From NCBI GenBank assembly GCA_902362925.1, contig CABIYL010000004.1: a stretch of 64,000 nt of DNA; one strand, written 5' to 3'. Shown here piece after piece: positions 33,342 to 42,035 of this stretch. The position numbers and the translations under genes are program-made. Every line of letters begins with the position of its first letter. Positions within the stretch are counted from its first letter, which is position 1. The DNA comes from Pseudoflavonifractor sp902362925 (GTDB taxonomy: Bacteria; Bacillota; Clostridia; Oscillospirales; Oscillospiraceae). Under the pieces are notes generated by a model that saw nothing but the letters and a program-made list of their open reading frames with translations, made no database searches and was not told the DNA's origin.

Positions 33342-35591
33342 ATGAGCATCAAACTGACTCTCTCCGGCGTCTACTATCGGGACGGCGGCTTCCTCTCCGA
33401 GGCTGAGGGTATGGCCGCCGGTCTGCCCGCACCCCAGCTGGCCAAGTCCGGCACCATGGCCTACAACATCCTCAAGGCCCACAACACTGCCGAAAATATG
33501 GCCGACCTGAAGCTGAAATTCGACGCCATGGCCTCCCATGATATTACCTACGTGGGCATCATCCAGACCGCCCGTGCCTCTGGCATGAAGGAGTTCCCCC
33601 TGCCCTACGTGCTCACCAACTGCCACAACTCCCTGTGCGCCGTGGGCGGCACCATCAACGAGGATGACCACGTGTTCGGCCTGTCCGCCGCCAAGAAGTA
33701 CGGCGGTGAGTTCGTCCCCGCCCACCAGGCCGTCATCCACTCCTACATGCGGGAGCGGTACGCCGCCCCCGGCCGCATGGTGCTGGGCTCCGACTCCCAC
33801 ACCCGCTACGGCGCCTACGGCTGTATGGCCATCGGCGAGGGCGGCCCCGAGCTGGCCCGCCAGCTGCTGTGCAAGACCTACGACATCGCCTACCCCAAGA
33901 TCATCGCCATCCACCTCACCGGCGCGCCCCGTCCCGGCGTGGGTCCCCAGGACGTGGCCCTGGCTCTCATCGGCGCCACCTTTAAAATCGGCGCGGTAAA
34001 GAACGCGGTGATGGAGTTCTTCGGCCCCGGCGTGAAGAATCTGTCCATGGATTACCGCTCTGGCATCGACGTGATGACCACCGAGACCGCCTGCCTGTCC
34101 TCCGTGTGGAGCACCGACGACACCGTGAAGGAGCACCTGGCCGTGCTGGGCCGCGGCGACACCTATCAGGCTCAGGCCCCCGCCGACGGTGCCTGGTACG
34201 ACGGCGTCATCGAAGTGGACCTGTCTGCCGTGGAGCCCATGATCGCCCTGCCCTTCCACCCCTCCAACGCCTTCACCATCAAGGAGTTCAAGGCCAACAT
34301 GGCTGATCTGCTCCACCAGGTGGAGGAGGATGCGGTGCGTCAGCTGGAGCTGAAGAACGGCGCTCCCTCCCTCACCAGGAAAATCAAGGACGGCCAGTTC
34401 CACGTGGACCAGGGCGTCATCGCCGGCTGCTCCGGCGGCACCTATCAGAACCTGGTCCGGGCCGCCCAGATCCTCAAGGGTCACACCATCGGCTCCGACG
34501 CCTTCTGGCTCTCCTGCTACCCCGGCTCCATGCCCATCAACCTGGAGCTGACCAAGCAGGGCTATATCGCCGACCTGATGGCCGCCGGTGCGTCCATCCG
34601 CTCCTGCTTCTGCGGTCCCTGCTTCGGCGCTGGCGACGTGCCCGCCAACGGTGCCTTCTCCATCCGCCACTCCACCCGCAACTTCCCCAACCGCGAGGGC
34701 TCCAAGCCCGCCGACGGCCAGGTGGCCTATGTGGCACTGATGGACGCCCGCTCCATCGCGGCCACCGCCCTCAACGGCGGCGTGCTCACTGCCGCCACCG
34801 AGCTGCCCGATGTGCCCGCCGACACCGCCGCCGAGCCCTACCACTACGACGACTCGGCCTACAAGGCCCGTGTATACTTCGGCGTGGGCCATCCCCAGCC
34901 CGAGACCGAGCTGGTCTTTGGCCCCAACATCGCCGACTGGCCCGAGCAGATCCCCATGCCTGAGAATCTGCTCCTCACCGCCGCTGCCGCCATCTACGAC
35001 CCGGTGACCACCACCGACGAGCTCATCCCCTCCGGCGAGACCTCCTCCTACCGCTCCAACCCCATCAAGCTCTCCCAGTTTGCCCTGAGCCGCAAGGACC
35101 CCCAGTACGTGCCCCGTGCCAAGGCGGTCCAGGAGGTGGAGCTGCTGCGGCGGAAGAATCCGGAGGACGCCGCCGTTGTGGAGGCACTGAGCGGCAAGGA
35201 CGGCCACACCACCGGCCTGGGCACCTTCGTCATGGCCCTCAAGCCCGGCGACGGCTCCGCCCGTGAGCAGGCCGCCTCCTGCCAGCGTGTGCTGGGCGGC
35301 TGCGCCAATCTGGCCGCTGAGTACGCCACCAAGCGCTACCGCTCCAACGTGGTCAACTGGGGCATGCTGCCCTTTGTGGCCGACGGCGTGAAGGACTGGA
35401 ACGTCCAGCCCGGAGACAAGCTGTGGCTGCCCGGCATCCGGAAGGTGCTGGAGTCCATGGAGGAGACCGTGGAGGCCGTCCTCATCCAGAACGGCCAGGA
35501 GCGCACCGTCACCCTCCGCCTGCCCGGCATGACCCGCGAGGAGCGGGATATCGTGCTGGCCGGCTGTCTGATTAATTACTACGCCAAGTAA
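33342..35591 (+). CDS. Aconitase-family hydratase
   Basis: The 749-residue protein has the aconitase fold with Fe-S cluster cysteines in GCSGG (about residue 366) and CFCGPCFG (about 422-429). It also has SDSHTRYGAYG (about 149-159) and a C-terminal swivel domain (about 560-745) carrying GTFVMALKPGDGSAREQAA. It is not a close match by eye to AcnA or AcnB; it resembles YbhJ-like hydratases, whose substrate is unproven. It may act as a citrate-cycle aconitase or on a related hydroxy acid. It stands alone between its own promoter and terminator. ATG 33342 follows TGGAGGTA. Confidence 0.85.
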   Translation: MSIKLTLSGVYYRDGGFLSEAEGMAAGLPAPQLAKSGTMAYNILKAHNTAENMADLKLKFDAMASHDITYVGIIQTARASGMKEFPLPYVLTNCHNSLCAVGGTINEDDHVFGLSAAKKYGGEFVPAHQAVIHSYMRERYAAPGRMVLGSDSHTRYGAYGCMAIGEGGPELARQLLCKTYDIAYPKIIAIHLTGAPRPGVGPQDVALALIGATFKIGAVKNAVMEFFGPGVKNLSMDYRSGIDVMTTETACLSSVWSTDDTVKEHLAVLGRGDTYQAQAPADGAWYDGVIEVDLSAVEPMIALPFHPSNAFTIKEFKANMADLLHQVEEDAVRQLELKNGAPSLTRKIKDGQFHVDQGVIAGCSGGTYQNLVRAAQILKGHTIGSDAFWLSCYPGSMPINLELTKQGYIADLMAAGASIRSCFCGPCFGAGDVPANGAFSIRHSTRNFPNREGSKPADGQVAYVALMDARSIAATALNGGVLTAATELPDVPADTAAEPYHYDDSAYKARVYFGVGHPQPETELVFGPNIADWPEQIPMPENLLLTAAAAIYDPVTTTDELIPSGETSSYRSNPIKLSQFALSRKDPQYVPRAKAVQEVELLRRKNPEDAAVVEALSGKDGHTTGLGTFVMALKPGDGSAREQAASCQRVLGGCANLAAEYATKRYRSNVVNWGMLPFVADGVKDWNVQPGDKLWLPGIRKVLESMEETVEAVLIQNGQERTVTLRLPGMTREERDIVLAGCLINYYAK

Positions 35592-35607
35592 ATAAAGCAA
35601 AAGCGAG

Positions 35608-35638
35608 AGGCCCCGCCGGTAACGGCGGGGCCTTTTTT
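35608..35638 (+). terminator. Terminator of the aconitase-family gene
   Basis: AGGCCCCGCCG and CGGCGGGGCCT pair around GTAA and are followed by seven T. Confidence 0.92.
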
Positions 35639-35666
35639 TATCTCTTCTCCAGACGGAAGTTCGGAT

Positions 35667-36455
35667 TTACCCAAACGTTTCCTCAGACTTTTTTATGTGC
35701 GCTCTGATTTCCGCTTCATTCTCTTTGCAGTAGGCATAGCTTTTGTGCATAAATTCTCTCATATTCCCGCATTTATAGTACTCATCAATCACATCAAGCG
35801 CCATTTTCTGATTCAGTCTCATATCCTGAAAATATCCATACACGCAGCCGCCGTTTTCCCTTGGAAAGTATGGATTGATGGAGCTGAGTCTGTTGTCCCG
35901 CATAATGCTCTCCACAACCATTTCGCTCAAAATCCACTTCAGGGACGGCCGCTCATACTCGTCATAGCTGTCTTGAAACTCCTGATTCCACACATAGAAC
36001 CACAGAAAATGTATCACTTCATGGATAGAGAGCCCAACCGCGCCCCGCTCACTGTTCAGATAGAAAATCTGGAAATAGCGCTCCTGCAAAAACCTGGGGC
36101 AGATGGGATTCAGGCATATTTCCGCCCTCAAATCGTTGAACAGCGGGTGCACATCCAAATCGAACGCCTCGGAAAGCGCCTCTTCTATCTGCGGCCTGCA
36201 TCTGCTCCAATGGCTGTTGTAGAGCGCAGCCTTTTGATTGAGCAGCGCTTCCTGCTCGCAGTATATTTTTTTCATCTCACGGGACAGAAACTCTTTTTTC
36301 CCATGAAAATCAAGGGTCCCAAAGTTCTCTTTTTTTATGGTCGGGAAGAAATAAAAAAGGCTGTCGGACCAATATGCCGTCTCTTCATCGGTCTGAAACA
36401 GCATAATACTGTCAATCATCGCCTGGAATCCCGGATTTACATATGTGACATCCAT
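35667..36455 (-). CDS. Unknown protein with HExxH zincin-like motif
   Basis: I do not recognise the family of this 262-residue protein. It has no signal peptide or membrane segment. The middle carries LSIHEVIHFLWFYVW (about residues 141-155), an HExxH motif with His144, Glu145 and His148. A conserved-looking SEMVVES follows about 25 residues later and could give the third, glutamate zinc ligand of a gluzincin-like peptidase. A cysteine pair lies just before (CLNPIC). It is rich in aromatic and acidic residues, and codon use is more AT-rich than its neighbours, which suggests acquisition. The ribosome site (GAGAGAG) is weak. It stands alone. Confidence 0.6.
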   Translation of the reverse strand: MDVTYVNPGFQAMIDSIMLFQTDEETAYWSDSLFYFFPTIKKENFGTLDFHGKKEFLSREMKKIYCEQEALLNQKAALYNSHWSRCRPQIEEALSEAFDLDVHPLFNDLRAEICLNPICPRFLQERYFQIFYLNSERGAVGLSIHEVIHFLWFYVWNQEFQDSYDEYERPSLKWILSEMVVESIMRDNRLSSINPYFPRENGGCVYGYFQDMRLNQKMALDVIDEYYKCGNMREFMHKSYAYCKENEAEIRAHIKKSEETFG

Positions 36456-36499
36456 AAAATCTACTCTCTCAAACTTTCATTCTATGTTCGGCTCATTGC

Positions 36500-36535
36500 A
36501 AAAATCCCCCTCCTGCGTGTGCGGGAGGGGGATTT
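36500..36535 (-). terminator. Terminator of the O-acetylhomoserine sulfhydrylase gene
   Basis: On the minus strand AAATCCCCCTCC pairs with GGAGGGGGATTT and ends in a T-run; it lies between metY and the HExxH gene. Confidence 0.8.
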
Positions 36536-36548
36536 GCTTTGTTTTGGT

Positions 36549-37838
36549 TTACACGCCGGCCAGGGCCTTCTCGATGTCGGCCAGGAGGTCGGCGGGGTCC
36601 TCAATGCCCACGGACAGGCGCACCAGATCGGGAGAGACACCGGCGGCGGCCAGCTCGGCATCGTTCATCTGGCGGTGTGTGGTGGAGGCGGGGTGGAGCA
36701 CGCAGGTCTTGGCGTCGGCCACGTGGGTGGCGATGGAGGCCAGCTCCAGCCCGGCCATAAACTTGGAGGCCGCCTCACGGCCGCCCTTCACGCCGAAGGA
36801 CACCACGCCGCAGGTACCGTTGGGCATGTACTTGGCGGCTATGGCGTGGTACTGGTCGCCCTCCAGGCCGGGGTACTTGACCCAGGCCACCTTCTCGTGG
36901 CTCTGGAGGTACTGGGCCACAGCCAGAGCGTTGGAGCAGTGCTGCTTCATCCGCAGGGGCAGGGTCTCCAGGCCGATGTTCAGGTAGTAGCAGTTCTGGG
37001 GAGCGGGGATGGAACCCAGGTCACGCATGAGCTGAACAGTGGCCTTGGTGATGTAGGCGCCGGCCAGGCCGAAGCGCTCGGTGTAGGTCACGCCGTGGTA
37101 GCTCTCGTCGGGGGTGGTCAGGCCGGGGAACTTGTCGGCGTGGGCGTTCCAGTCGAACTTGCCGGAGTCCACAATGGCGCCGCCCACCGCGTTGGCGTGG
37201 CCGTCCATGTACTTGGTGGTGGAGTGGGTGACAATGTCGGCGCCCCACTCAAAGGGACGGCAGTTCACAGGGGTGGGGAAGGTGTTGTCCACGATGAGAG
37301 GCACGCCGTGGGCATGGGCGGCCTTGGCGAACTTCTCAATGTCCAGCACGGTGAGGGCGGGGTTGGCGATGGTCTCGCCGAACACGGCCTTGGTGTTGGG
37401 ACGGAAAGCGGCCTCCAGCTCGGCCTCGGAGCAATCAGGGTCCACGAAGGTGAACTCGATGCCCATCCGCTTCATAGTGACGGCAAAGAGGTTATAGGTG
37501 CCGCCGTAGATGGCGGAGGAGGCCACCACATGGTCGCCGCAGGAGGCGATGTTGAACACGGCATAGAAGTTGGCCGCCTGGCCGGAGGAGGTGAGCATGG
37601 CCGCCGTGCCGCCCTCCAGGGCGCAGATCTTGGCCGCCACGTAGTCGTTGGTGGGGTTCTGGAGACGGGTGTAGAAGTAGCCGCTGGCCTCCAGGTCAAA
37701 GAGCGCGCCCATCTGCTCGCCGGTAGCGTACCGGAAGGTGGTGGACTGGACAATGGGAATATTCCGGGGCTCCCCGTTTCCGGGGCGGTAGCCGGCGTGG
37801 ATGCAGTTTGTGTTCATACGGTAGTCACTCATGGTCAT
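36549..37838 (-). CDS. metY: O-acetylhomoserine (thiol)-lyase
   Basis: The roughly 429-residue enzyme makes homocysteine from O-acetylhomoserine and sulfide. It belongs to the Cys/Met metabolism PLP family, with SSGQAANFYAVFN, VDNTFPTPVNCRPFEWGAD, and the PLP lysine (about 209) in HSTTKYMDGHANAVGG. The long C-terminal insertion GLTTPDESYHGVTY is typical of the sulfhydrylase group. Two starts are possible: ATG 37838, three bases from GGAG, or ATG 37832 at a better nine-base distance. It can feed the MetH operon at 22-26 kb with homocysteine. It is a single-gene unit. Confidence 0.92.
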   Translation of the reverse strand: MTMSDYRMNTNCIHAGYRPGNGEPRNIPIVQSTTFRYATGEQMGALFDLEASGYFYTRLQNPTNDYVAAKICALEGGTAAMLTSSGQAANFYAVFNIASCGDHVVASSAIYGGTYNLFAVTMKRMGIEFTFVDPDCSEAELEAAFRPNTKAVFGETIANPALTVLDIEKFAKAAHAHGVPLIVDNTFPTPVNCRPFEWGADIVTHSTTKYMDGHANAVGGAIVDSGKFDWNAHADKFPGLTTPDESYHGVTYTERFGLAGAYITKATVQLMRDLGSIPAPQNCYYLNIGLETLPLRMKQHCSNALAVAQYLQSHEKVAWVKYPGLEGDQYHAIAAKYMPNGTCGVVSFGVKGGREAASKFMAGLELASIATHVADAKTCVLHPASTTHRQMNDAELAAAGVSPDLVRLSVGIEDPADLLADIEKALAGV

Positions 37839-37930
37839 GCTCTCCTTTTTCTTGGGTAAGCCGTCTGTCCGGCGGCAGGCCTGCTCCCAGGCCTTGAACT
37901 GGTCAAATTTCTCTTTTTACGGCAAGTTAT

Positions 37931-37959
37931 ATCCTACACGTCCGGTGGGACTCTGTCAA
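37931..37959 (-). promoter_or_regulatory. Promoter of metY inside the end of the GerMN gene
   Basis: On the minus strand TTGACA (37954-37959), 17 bases, TAGGAT (37931-37936). The -35 overlaps the last codons of the upstream GerMN gene. Confidence 0.65.
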
Positions 37960-38897
37960 GACTCCAGCAGGGTCCAGTCCGGCTCCAGAGGCATGGAGGC
38001 GGGCACGCCGCCGATGGACTCTATGGCGTGGCCGTCGGAGAGAATCTGTACGGTGCTGATGGACAGCTTCTCCTGCATGCACAGGGTGTCCACAATGGAG
38101 TACAGCAGCAGCCGGGCAGCCTGCTCCTCCTTGGGCAGTCCGGCCAGGAACTCGGACGACAGGTTCACAGTGCACACGCCGCCCTCCACCGAGATGCCCC
38201 GCAGCTTGGTGCCCTCCGGCATCAGACCGGAGAGCTCCTGGTATCTGGGGCCCTCCAGCAGGGCGGTGAACACCGTGCTGGCCATGGTGTCCCCCTCATT
38301 CTGAACCACGTCCCGGTACTCTATGCCCAGGCCTCCGCCATCCGCTCTGGGGAAGCACAGGCCAACCGACACTGTGAGCTCCGTCTCCCCTGTTCCTGGC
38401 AGAAGCACATCGTCGGCCCCCATGGTGCGCAGGGTCTGGTAGGGAATGGCCTCCCCCTCCACGGTGATGTACACCTCCTCCACCCCTTCCAGCTGGCACA
38501 GGGTGAGGGTGAGGCAGGAGTTGGCCACGGTCAGATCCACGCCGGAGAGGCCGCCGTACTGCTCGGACAGGTCCAGCCGCAGCTGGCCGTCCTCCTGCTG
38601 GCAGGAGAGCAGCCGGGTTCCCGAGGGCGCGGGGGATGCCAGACCAGCCGTCTCAGGCTGGGAGAGCACCAGCTCCGCCAGAGCGGAGGCGGTGTCCTCA
38701 CCGGTGGGGACCCGGTATTCCCAGTCCACCACCTGTACTGTGGCCTGTTCACCGGTCACCGCATAGTAGACCTTGTAGGCCCCCTGGGGCTGGGTCTCCT
38801 CGCCGCCCTCCACCAGGGCGCAGGCCGACAGGAGCAGCAGCCCGGCACACAGGGCCAGCAGCAGTCCGCTGTTTCGTTGCAGATCATACCGTCTCAC
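37956..38897 (-). CDS. Lipoprotein with two GerMN domains
   Basis: The 313-residue exported protein has a lipobox LLSAC with acylated Cys26. Two repeats of the GerMN fold cover about residues 60-165 and 190-300: ASALAELVLSQPETAGLASPAPSGTRLLS...L.LDLS and the parallel ASTVFTALLEGPRYQELSGLMPEGTKLRGI...VNLS. In Bacillus, GerM acts in sporulation and germination at the forespore membrane. Its start overlaps the stop of the kinase gene by four bases, so the two are coupled. It might be an extracytoplasmic sensor partner of that kinase or a sporulation protein. Confidence 0.88.
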   Translation of the reverse strand: MRRYDLQRNSGLLLALCAGLLLLSACALVEGGEETQPQGAYKVYYAVTGEQATVQVVDWEYRVPTGEDTASALAELVLSQPETAGLASPAPSGTRLLSCQQEDGQLRLDLSEQYGGLSGVDLTVANSCLTLTLCQLEGVEEVYITVEGEAIPYQTLRTMGADDVLLPGTGETELTVSVGLCFPRADGGGLGIEYRDVVQNEGDTMASTVFTALLEGPRYQELSGLMPEGTKLRGISVEGGVCTVNLSSEFLAGLPKEEQAARLLLYSIVDTLCMQEKLSISTVQILSDGHAIESIGGVPASMPLEPDWTLLES

Positions 38898-40384
38898 AGC
38901 TTGCTCCCCCCTTCCGGCTGACAGAGCGGAAACACAACCTCAAAGCAGGTGCCCGGCTCCGGATCACGGCGTCGGACCGTGACGCTGCCGCCGTGCTGCC
39001 GGGCGGTATCCCGCACAATGGACAGACCCAGACCGGTGCCGCCGGCCTCACGGGAGCGGGCCTTGTCCACCCGGTAGAACCGGTCGAACACCTTGGGCAG
39101 ATCCTCTTCCGGGATGCCCACGCCGGTGTCCTCCACCCGGAGAATTGTGCTCTTTCCCCGGACAAACAGGGTGACCGTCACTGTGCCCCGGGGCAGGTTG
39201 TACTTGATGGCGTTTTCCATCAGGTTAAAGGCGATCTGGTAGATATCGTCCTGAGTGGCAAGGACAAAGCAGCCCTCGTCCAGCCGGCAGAGCAGCTTCA
39301 CATCCACCGCCTTGGCCAGGGGGGAGAGCATGTGTTCCACCTTCTCCACCACGTACTTCACGTCCACCGGCTCGGTGTGGACCGGAGCGGCGTTGTCCAT
39401 GCGGGTTAGGGTGAGCAGCTTTTCGGTGATGCGGGTGAGACGCTCGGCCTCCTCGCCGATGTCGCTGACAAACTCCTTGCTGGTCTCCGGGTCGATGTGG
39501 TCGGACTGGAGGATGGAGTCGGTGAGCAGGCGGATGGAGGCCAGCGGGGTTTTCAGCTCGTGGGAGGCGTCGGACACAAAGCGGCGCCGTACCTCCTCTG
39601 TGGTCTGGAGGCGGCCGGTGAGCTGGTCGAACTCGTCGGCCAGCAGGGCCAATTCGTCGTGGCCGCCCAGCTGGACACGGTGGCTGTACTCGCCCTCCCG
39701 CACGATGCGGATGGCTTTGAGCAGGGTGCCCATCCGCCGGGTGAGGGCCCGGGAGAACACCACACTCAGCAGCAGGGCCACCAGGCAGATGACAACCGAG
39801 ATTCTGCCCAGATTCCGCTGGACGCCGGAGAGCAGGGCCCCCTGGTCGGCGTCGTACTCATAGAGGCACACAGCACCGATGATGGACCCACGGTAGACCA
39901 CCGGCGCGGCCGCCCGGTTGCGGAACACGCCGTCCTGGTACTGGCAGGTAAACACGTCATAGCCCTGGCCCTTGAGGGCGGTGACCACCTCGCCTACCAG
40001 AGCGTACCGGCCGATGGTGGCGCCGGTGTCCCCGGTGTCATAGATGATCATGCCGGAGGCGTCGGTCACCAGGATGCGGATACGGGCCAGGTCCACGTTG
40101 TCCTGGAGCCGTAGCTCCTGAAAGACGCCGTCAGCGCCGTCGTAGGTCATGGTGCGCAGGCTGGACAGAGCCGAGGAAATGAGGGACGCCTGGCTCTGGA
40201 GAGCGGTCTGCTTGGAGGTCTCCACCAGCTCCCGGGAGGCCAAAAGCGGGTAGGTGTTGAGCAGCACCAGCACCGCCGCGATGACCGCGATGTAAGTCAG
40301 GGCGAATTTGGTCTGGAGGGAGCTCCAGAGGTGCACCTTCCGGGGCGCGGAGCGCTCGGGATGCTTTTCCTTTTTTCTGTTCAA
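38894..40384 (-). CDS. Membrane sensor histidine kinase without adjacent response regulator
   Basis: A 496-residue two-membrane-segment kinase: first helix about 27-45, an extracytoplasmic sensor of about 145 residues, second helix about 193-215, HAMP about 212-265, phospho-acceptor His275 in SDASHELKTPLAS. The ATPase domain has N box NLMENAIKYN, G1 VEDTGVGIP and G2 GGTGLGLSI. The architecture is that of WalK/PhoR-type kinases, which nearly always follow a response regulator gene. Here the upstream neighbour is instead the Zn/Mn ABC permease, 32 bases away. No response regulator is seen on either side, so it is an orphan coupled to a GerMN lipoprotein. Confidence 0.92.
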   Translation of the reverse strand: MNRKKEKHPERSAPRKVHLWSSLQTKFALTYIAVIAAVLVLLNTYPLLASRELVETSKQTALQSQASLISSALSSLRTMTYDGADGVFQELRLQDNVDLARIRILVTDASGMIIYDTGDTGATIGRYALVGEVVTALKGQGYDVFTCQYQDGVFRNRAAAPVVYRGSIIGAVCLYEYDADQGALLSGVQRNLGRISVVICLVALLLSVVFSRALTRRMGTLLKAIRIVREGEYSHRVQLGGHDELALLADEFDQLTGRLQTTEEVRRRFVSDASHELKTPLASIRLLTDSILQSDHIDPETSKEFVSDIGEEAERLTRITEKLLTLTRMDNAAPVHTEPVDVKYVVEKVEHMLSPLAKAVDVKLLCRLDEGCFVLATQDDIYQIAFNLMENAIKYNLPRGTVTVTLFVRGKSTILRVEDTGVGIPEEDLPKVFDRFYRVDKARSREAGGTGLGLSIVRDTARQHGGSVTVRRRDPEPGTCFEVVFPLCQPEGGSKL

Positions 40385-40416
40385 GGACTCCGCCTCCTCT
40401 CGTCTCCGGCGGTGAT

Positions 40417-41265
40417 TCAGGCCCGGCGGCCCCGCAGCAGGAAGGTGACGGCGAAGAAGGCCGCCAGATACAGCGTGATGGACGCGCCGGCAGAGGTACC
40501 CGCGTAGTAGGAGGTCATCAGTCCGGCGATGCCGGCCACAATGGCCCCCAGAATGGAAAACAGGTGGTACTGCCGCATGTTGCGGGCCAGGTTTCGGGCC
40601 GAAGCGGCGGGGAGCACCAGCAGGGAGTTGATGACCAGCAGGCCCACCCAGGTCATGGACACGGTGACCACCACGGCGATGGCCGCGGAGAACAGGGCCT
40701 CCTGCCAGAACACCTTAATGCCGCGGCTGTCGGCCAGGGCGGGGTGGATGGAAGAGAGCATCAGCTGGTTGAAGGACACCAGCCACAGCACAATCACCAG
40801 CAGCAGAATGAGGGCCAGCAGGCCGATTTTTCCCGGCTCCACGCTGAGGATGTCGCCGATGAGCAGGTTGTTGAACTTGGTGAAGCTCTTGCCGCCCAGG
40901 GTGGCCAGGAAGATGCCCAGAGCCACCGCCGTGGAGGAGAATACTCCGATGACGGTGTCGCTGGCCATATGGGTCCGGTGGCGCACCAGGGTGAAGAGCA
41001 GGGAGAAGGCGATGGCAAAGACCACCGCGCACCACATGGGGTCCACAAAGCCGAAGATGGCGCCGATGGCCATGCCGGTAAAGGCGGAGTGGCCCAGGGC
41101 GTCGGAGAAGAAGGACATCCGGTTGGTGACCACCATGGTGGACAGCAGTCCGAACAGGGGCGAGATGACCAGCACCGCCAGCAGGGCGTTCTTCATGAAC
41201 ACCAAGCCGTCCGGTCCGGCCCATTCAAAGGGCAGGACGGACACGATCTGATACCACAGCTCCAT
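40417..41265 (-). CDS. znuB: Zinc/manganese ABC transporter permease
   Basis: This 282-residue ABC-3 family permease has about eight membrane helices. Typical sequence includes MSFFSDALGHSAFTGMAIG (about residues 50-68) and NSLLVLPAASARNLARNM near the coupling helix. It forms the membrane channel with the ATPase and the substrate-binding lipoprotein encoded just upstream, and one base is shared with the ATPase stop. The histidine-rich loop of the binding protein favours zinc; manganese remains possible. Confidence 0.92.
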   Translation of the reverse strand: MELWYQIVSVLPFEWAGPDGLVFMKNALLAVLVISPLFGLLSTMVVTNRMSFFSDALGHSAFTGMAIGAIFGFVDPMWCAVVFAIAFSLLFTLVRHRTHMASDTVIGVFSSTAVALGIFLATLGGKSFTKFNNLLIGDILSVEPGKIGLLALILLLVIVLWLVSFNQLMLSSIHPALADSRGIKVFWQEALFSAAIAVVVTVSMTWVGLLVINSLLVLPAASARNLARNMRQYHLFSILGAIVAGIAGLMTSYYAGTSAGASITLYLAAFFAVTFLLRGRRA

Positions 41266-42035
41266 TACGCGCCCGCCCCCTTTCTCAGGTCCAGGTGGAA
41301 CACCGACTTGAACTCGTCGGAGGAGAGGACCTCCGCGGGGGTGCCCACCTTCAGCACCGTGGACTTGAGGAGGATCACCTGGTCGGCGTACTCCTCCAGG
41401 GTGGCAAAGTCGTGGGTGGACAGGAGGATGGACAGGTCATACTGGGTGCAGATCTCGTCCAGCATGTCCAGCAGCTGCCGCTCGCCGTCGATATCCACGC
41501 CGGAGAGGGGCTCGTCCAGAATCAGGATGTGGGGCAGGGGCTCCAGAGCCATGGCCATGAGCACACGCTGGAGCTCGCCGCCCGACAGGGCGCCCATGCG
41601 CTTGTCGATAAGGTCGGCCCCGTGGACCCGCTCCAGACAGGAGAGCACCCGCTGACGCAGGCTCTTGGGCGTGGGCAGGAACACCGGCCAGGAGGAGATG
41701 GCGGCGGAGAAGAAGTCGAACACGCTCACCGGGTCCCCCCGGTCAAAGGCGGGAGACTGGGGCACGTAGCCGATCAGGGGACGGGTGTGCTTCCCTCCCG
41801 CCTGCTGGAACTCGATGGTGCCGCTGTGGGGAATCTGGCCCAGCACGGCCTTGAACAGGGAGCTCTTTCCCGCGCCGTTGGGGCCGATAAGGGCCACAAT
41901 CTGGCCGCAGTGGAGGTGGAAGCTCACGTCCCGGAGGATGTCCGCTCCACCCATGTCCACCCCCAGGTGCTCCACCCGGAGGCAGCAGGCGCCCGCACAG
42001 CCGGCGCCCTGGATTTCATGCTTTGGTTTTCTCAT
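41265..42035 (-). CDS. znuC: Zinc/manganese ABC transporter ATP-binding protein
   Basis: The 256-residue ATPase has Walker A GPNGAGKSS (about residues 52-60), Q-loop VPQSPAF, signature LSGGELQRV (about 149-157) and Walker B ILILDEP with the H-loop STHD. The N-terminal extension GAGCAGACCLRVEHL has four cysteines, unusual for the family and perhaps metal-binding. The stop overlaps the permease start by one base and the start overlaps the binding-protein stop by four bases. Confidence 0.92.
   Translation of the reverse strand: MRKPKHEIQGAGCAGACCLRVEHLGVDMGGADILRDVSFHLHCGQIVALIGPNGAGKSSLFKAVLGQIPHSGTIEFQQAGGKHTRPLIGYVPQSPAFDRGDPVSVFDFFSAAISSWPVFLPTPKSLRQRVLSCLERVHGADLIDKRMGALSGGELQRVLMAMALEPLPHILILDEPLSGVDIDGERQLLDMLDEICTQYDLSILLSTHDFATLEEYADQVILLKSTVLKVGTPAEVLSSDEFKSVFHLDLRKGAGA

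Noticed and set aside
37839..37930. SAM riboswitch upstream of metY
   Set aside because: The leader is too short and has only a small AGGCCT palindrome; no S-box features.
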